From Phytoseiulus persimilis (Eukaryota > Arthropoda > Arachnida > Mesostigmata > Phytoseiidae), in contig CM075104.1 in the NCBI GenBank assembly GCA_037576195.1, positions 18,368,211 through 18,432,210 of the forward strand: a stretch of 64,000 nt of DNA, in the 5' to 3' direction. Position 1 is the stretch's first letter. Every line of letters starts with the position of its first letter. The notes under the pieces are model-generated. The model did not search any database. It had not been told where the DNA came from and saw nothing but the letters and a program-made list of their open reading frames with translations. A program made the position numbers and the translations under genes. Of this stretch, positions 61,601 through 64,000 are shown one piece after another.

Positions 61601-64000
61601 TGGGATTGGTTTCACAAATGACTGATCAAACAGTCAGTGGCCAGTGGGCAAACGGAAGGATGGTCCCACTGGCGGGCCGAGCGAGCAACCGACATGTTGA
61701 ACCCGCCGAAAGATGAGCCCTCGCGCACCATTTCTGCGTTCATTGTTTTTTTCGTTATTTGACCGTGATAAAAATTACGTGTCTCACAAATCGTTTTCAA
61801 TTCTGCGCATGCGGCTGTTGTTCGTCTTGTCCGCGGGCCCGTGATTGTCTGCTCCATTTCAAGAGCTAACGCTCACAAAGGCCGGCCGAGAGACAATCGC
61901 CACCAGGTCAAGTCGAACCCGCCAAGCACCGTTTTGGACCGGCGTTCCACGTAACCTACTTGCTACTGATATTGTAAGCGAAATGTGTTCTTTATATTTG
62001 CGTCGAGCGAGCGTATACTTTCTGAACAGGGGGACATCCTTTCGTGTGGAAGCTCAATGAGCTGTTTGCAACGTATCGTAACGGCATTTGACCCGATTGT
62101 TATTCGTAGTTCGAGCCGATTCTCTTCCATTTCAAGGGTTGGCGGAGTGTCTGTCGCTGCTTCTGCTGTCGTCGCTGCCTCTACTTTCATCGGTCGCATT
62201 AGATTTGTCCGGATTCCAAAGTGGGCCATCCCGCTGACAGAAAAGCAAAGCTAGGACAGTTTTCGTCCTCCGCTGAATTTCGCGTTTCGAGGAAAAAATG
62301 TCACAGGTCCACCGAAAATCGTGAAGATGGTGTAGGTTCCAAAGCTCCTGCCGCCGCCCCCGACTGGAGGGAGAGCTCCAGGCGAGCACAGAGCCACTCA
62401 CGGGTTAGATTCGACAGCCACGCCGCTCAATGTGACAGCGGTTTCGCGGACGACCCGACGCCCACCATCCGCTTCGAGAGATGATTGAGTCGTATTTACA
62501 CATTTTGAAGAGGCGGTGAGACCATGGTCGGGGTCCGTCCTGGTTCTGAACATGCTCCGTCTCACGGGCTACCTCCGTTTCAAACAAAGAACGTGCCGGG
62601 ATACCCCCTCCAGCTCATGTCGAGAATATCAGTCGAGCAGCGAGCTCCGGCTCCGATCTCAGACCCACTTGCCGACCGCTTGCGGAATTGAATCGGTTCG
62701 TCCTCTGTATTCATACCCGAATCGGATCGATGGTTGCCACCTCGATTGGTCCTTCTTCCACGTTTGCTCCGCCCGTCGCATCCATTTCTAAACGCTGCCC
62801 ATAGACAAGAATAACTGTTGACTCCTTCTTAGAGGTTGCATTCGTACAGAGTCCCTGTCAGTGATCTGCATTCGGAATATGTTTTGAATAATCATGGAGC
62901 AGTTTCCCGCGGCCTCTTTTCCGCAAGGGATGTTTGGCAATCAGGCATGATTTTTATTTGCATATTTCGTCGCTACTCATCGGCCTGCACTGCGCGATGT
63001 TGATGACTTCGTTACACGGCGATGATAATTCGATGAAGATGATGCTGCTGCTGTTGAACATTCTGCCGGTCAGAACGGACAATGGCGAGAGGGCCTCCCG
63101 GAGGTAATCGAGGACAATCCGAAGTTTCCCCTGTTCCCCACCCGCCCGGGAGACCGAACGGCCGGCTAACGACAAGCAATCTGGCGAGCGGTCTGTCCCG
63201 CTGCCGAGCTCGACAGCCGACAGAGCTGCTGTTGACGCCGCTGATTTTCTATTCGTGCCGATGTGACATGATTCGATCCGTATTCATCTGTGATTGATAT
63301 TTTGCCGTTGCCAAACACCCTGTTCAGCAAGCTCTCCCGTTGACATGCCAGCTTAGCGAGCTGCGCGGGTGCTGACACCGAGCGGTTTCACGACTGCATT
63401 GCGATTCATTGTTTTACTGATCGGAGACAACAACTGCTGACGAAAATCAATCTTTGGACAGGGAGAAAGCACCATCCCCGGGCTGTACGACTTGCACAAT
63501 CAATTTTGTCGGTAGACGCAGCAGATTTCCCCGATGATCAAGACTTGAGAACCTAGTCCGATTCTACAAGCATATCCCCCCGACAGCGGGAGAAATCCGA
63601 GAGGAGCTCCACCGAAATCCAGTGCTTCGCAGTCGGAAAACTGAGAATCAAATCCGGCCGCGACTAACATTGTATCAGAGGTTTGCCTCATTCTTAATTC
63701 GCATTTTTCTTCCGATTTCAGGTAAAGTTAACGGCAAACGATTCTCGTTGTTCTTCATCTCTTCCTCTTTCGACACGGGGCAGCGCTCGACTGCGCGGAA
63801 TCGTTTTACAGTGGTTGGTTGTTGTAATCGTCTTCTTATAATTCCAACGGTCGACGTAGTGATCGGGTAATCTTTGGACCAGAAGCGCCTTTCCTTGTCG
63901 TGCATCGAGCCGCCCGGATGTGACCCGCTCCTGCTGCCATCGGATCCCCCAAACGAACGGGATGGTGGACGAATTTCTCTGACTCTGCGGTTTCGCTTTC
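58644..64000. other. No gene recognised
   Basis: At 59990-60422 two + frames can be joined in phase across a 43-nt GT-AG gap (60183-60225), but third-position GC is only about 50%. A + frame at 61079-61345 with several cysteines has no start or acceptor in a sensible place. I see no known family, RNA gene or transposon here. Confidence 0.5.

Overview
This window looks like nuclear genomic DNA of an animal, most likely an arthropod. Two genes are certain, and both are eukaryotic in structure: coding exons joined by GT-AG introns at matching phases. Most of the window is non-coding DNA, with transposon remnants, microsatellites and homopolymer runs. Base composition is near 50% GC, CpG is common, and the certain genes favour G or C at third codon positions (about 65% in the longest carrier exon). 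A mite or other arachnid would fit, but I cannot name a species.

Layout. Positions 1-29,880 hold no gene I can identify by homology. They carry homopolymers, trinucleotide repeats and several low-confidence exon candidates: a possible four-exon gene on + (2,258-6,920), a possible coiled-coil gene on + (11,201-12,398, perhaps ending at 14,697), and a first-exon-like signal-peptide ORF on - (13,571). Positions 29,881-34,114 (-) hold a complete five-exon mitochondrial carrier of the SLC25A16 type. Positions 36,658-46,951 are rich in transposons: two hAT-type non-autonomous elements (one with a perfect 8-bp target duplication), a 148-bp inverted-repeat MITE, a 562-bp TA-flanked element, a decayed LINE reverse-transcriptase 3' fragment, and small palindromic TA-flanked elements. 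Within that zone, 43,854-45,469 (-) holds a complete two-exon divergent importin-alpha. Positions 46,952-64,000 hold nothing recognised, apart from one 92-codon ORF that might be real.

The two certain genes share a strand but have unrelated roles: mitochondrial inner-membrane transport, and nuclear import or an adaptor function derived from it. Nothing links them beyond proximity. The most interesting biology is the importin-alpha paralogue. It keeps the tryptophan/asparagine ladder of the major NLS-binding site but has lost most of the minor site. No CRISPR array, operon, rRNA or tRNA gene was found.
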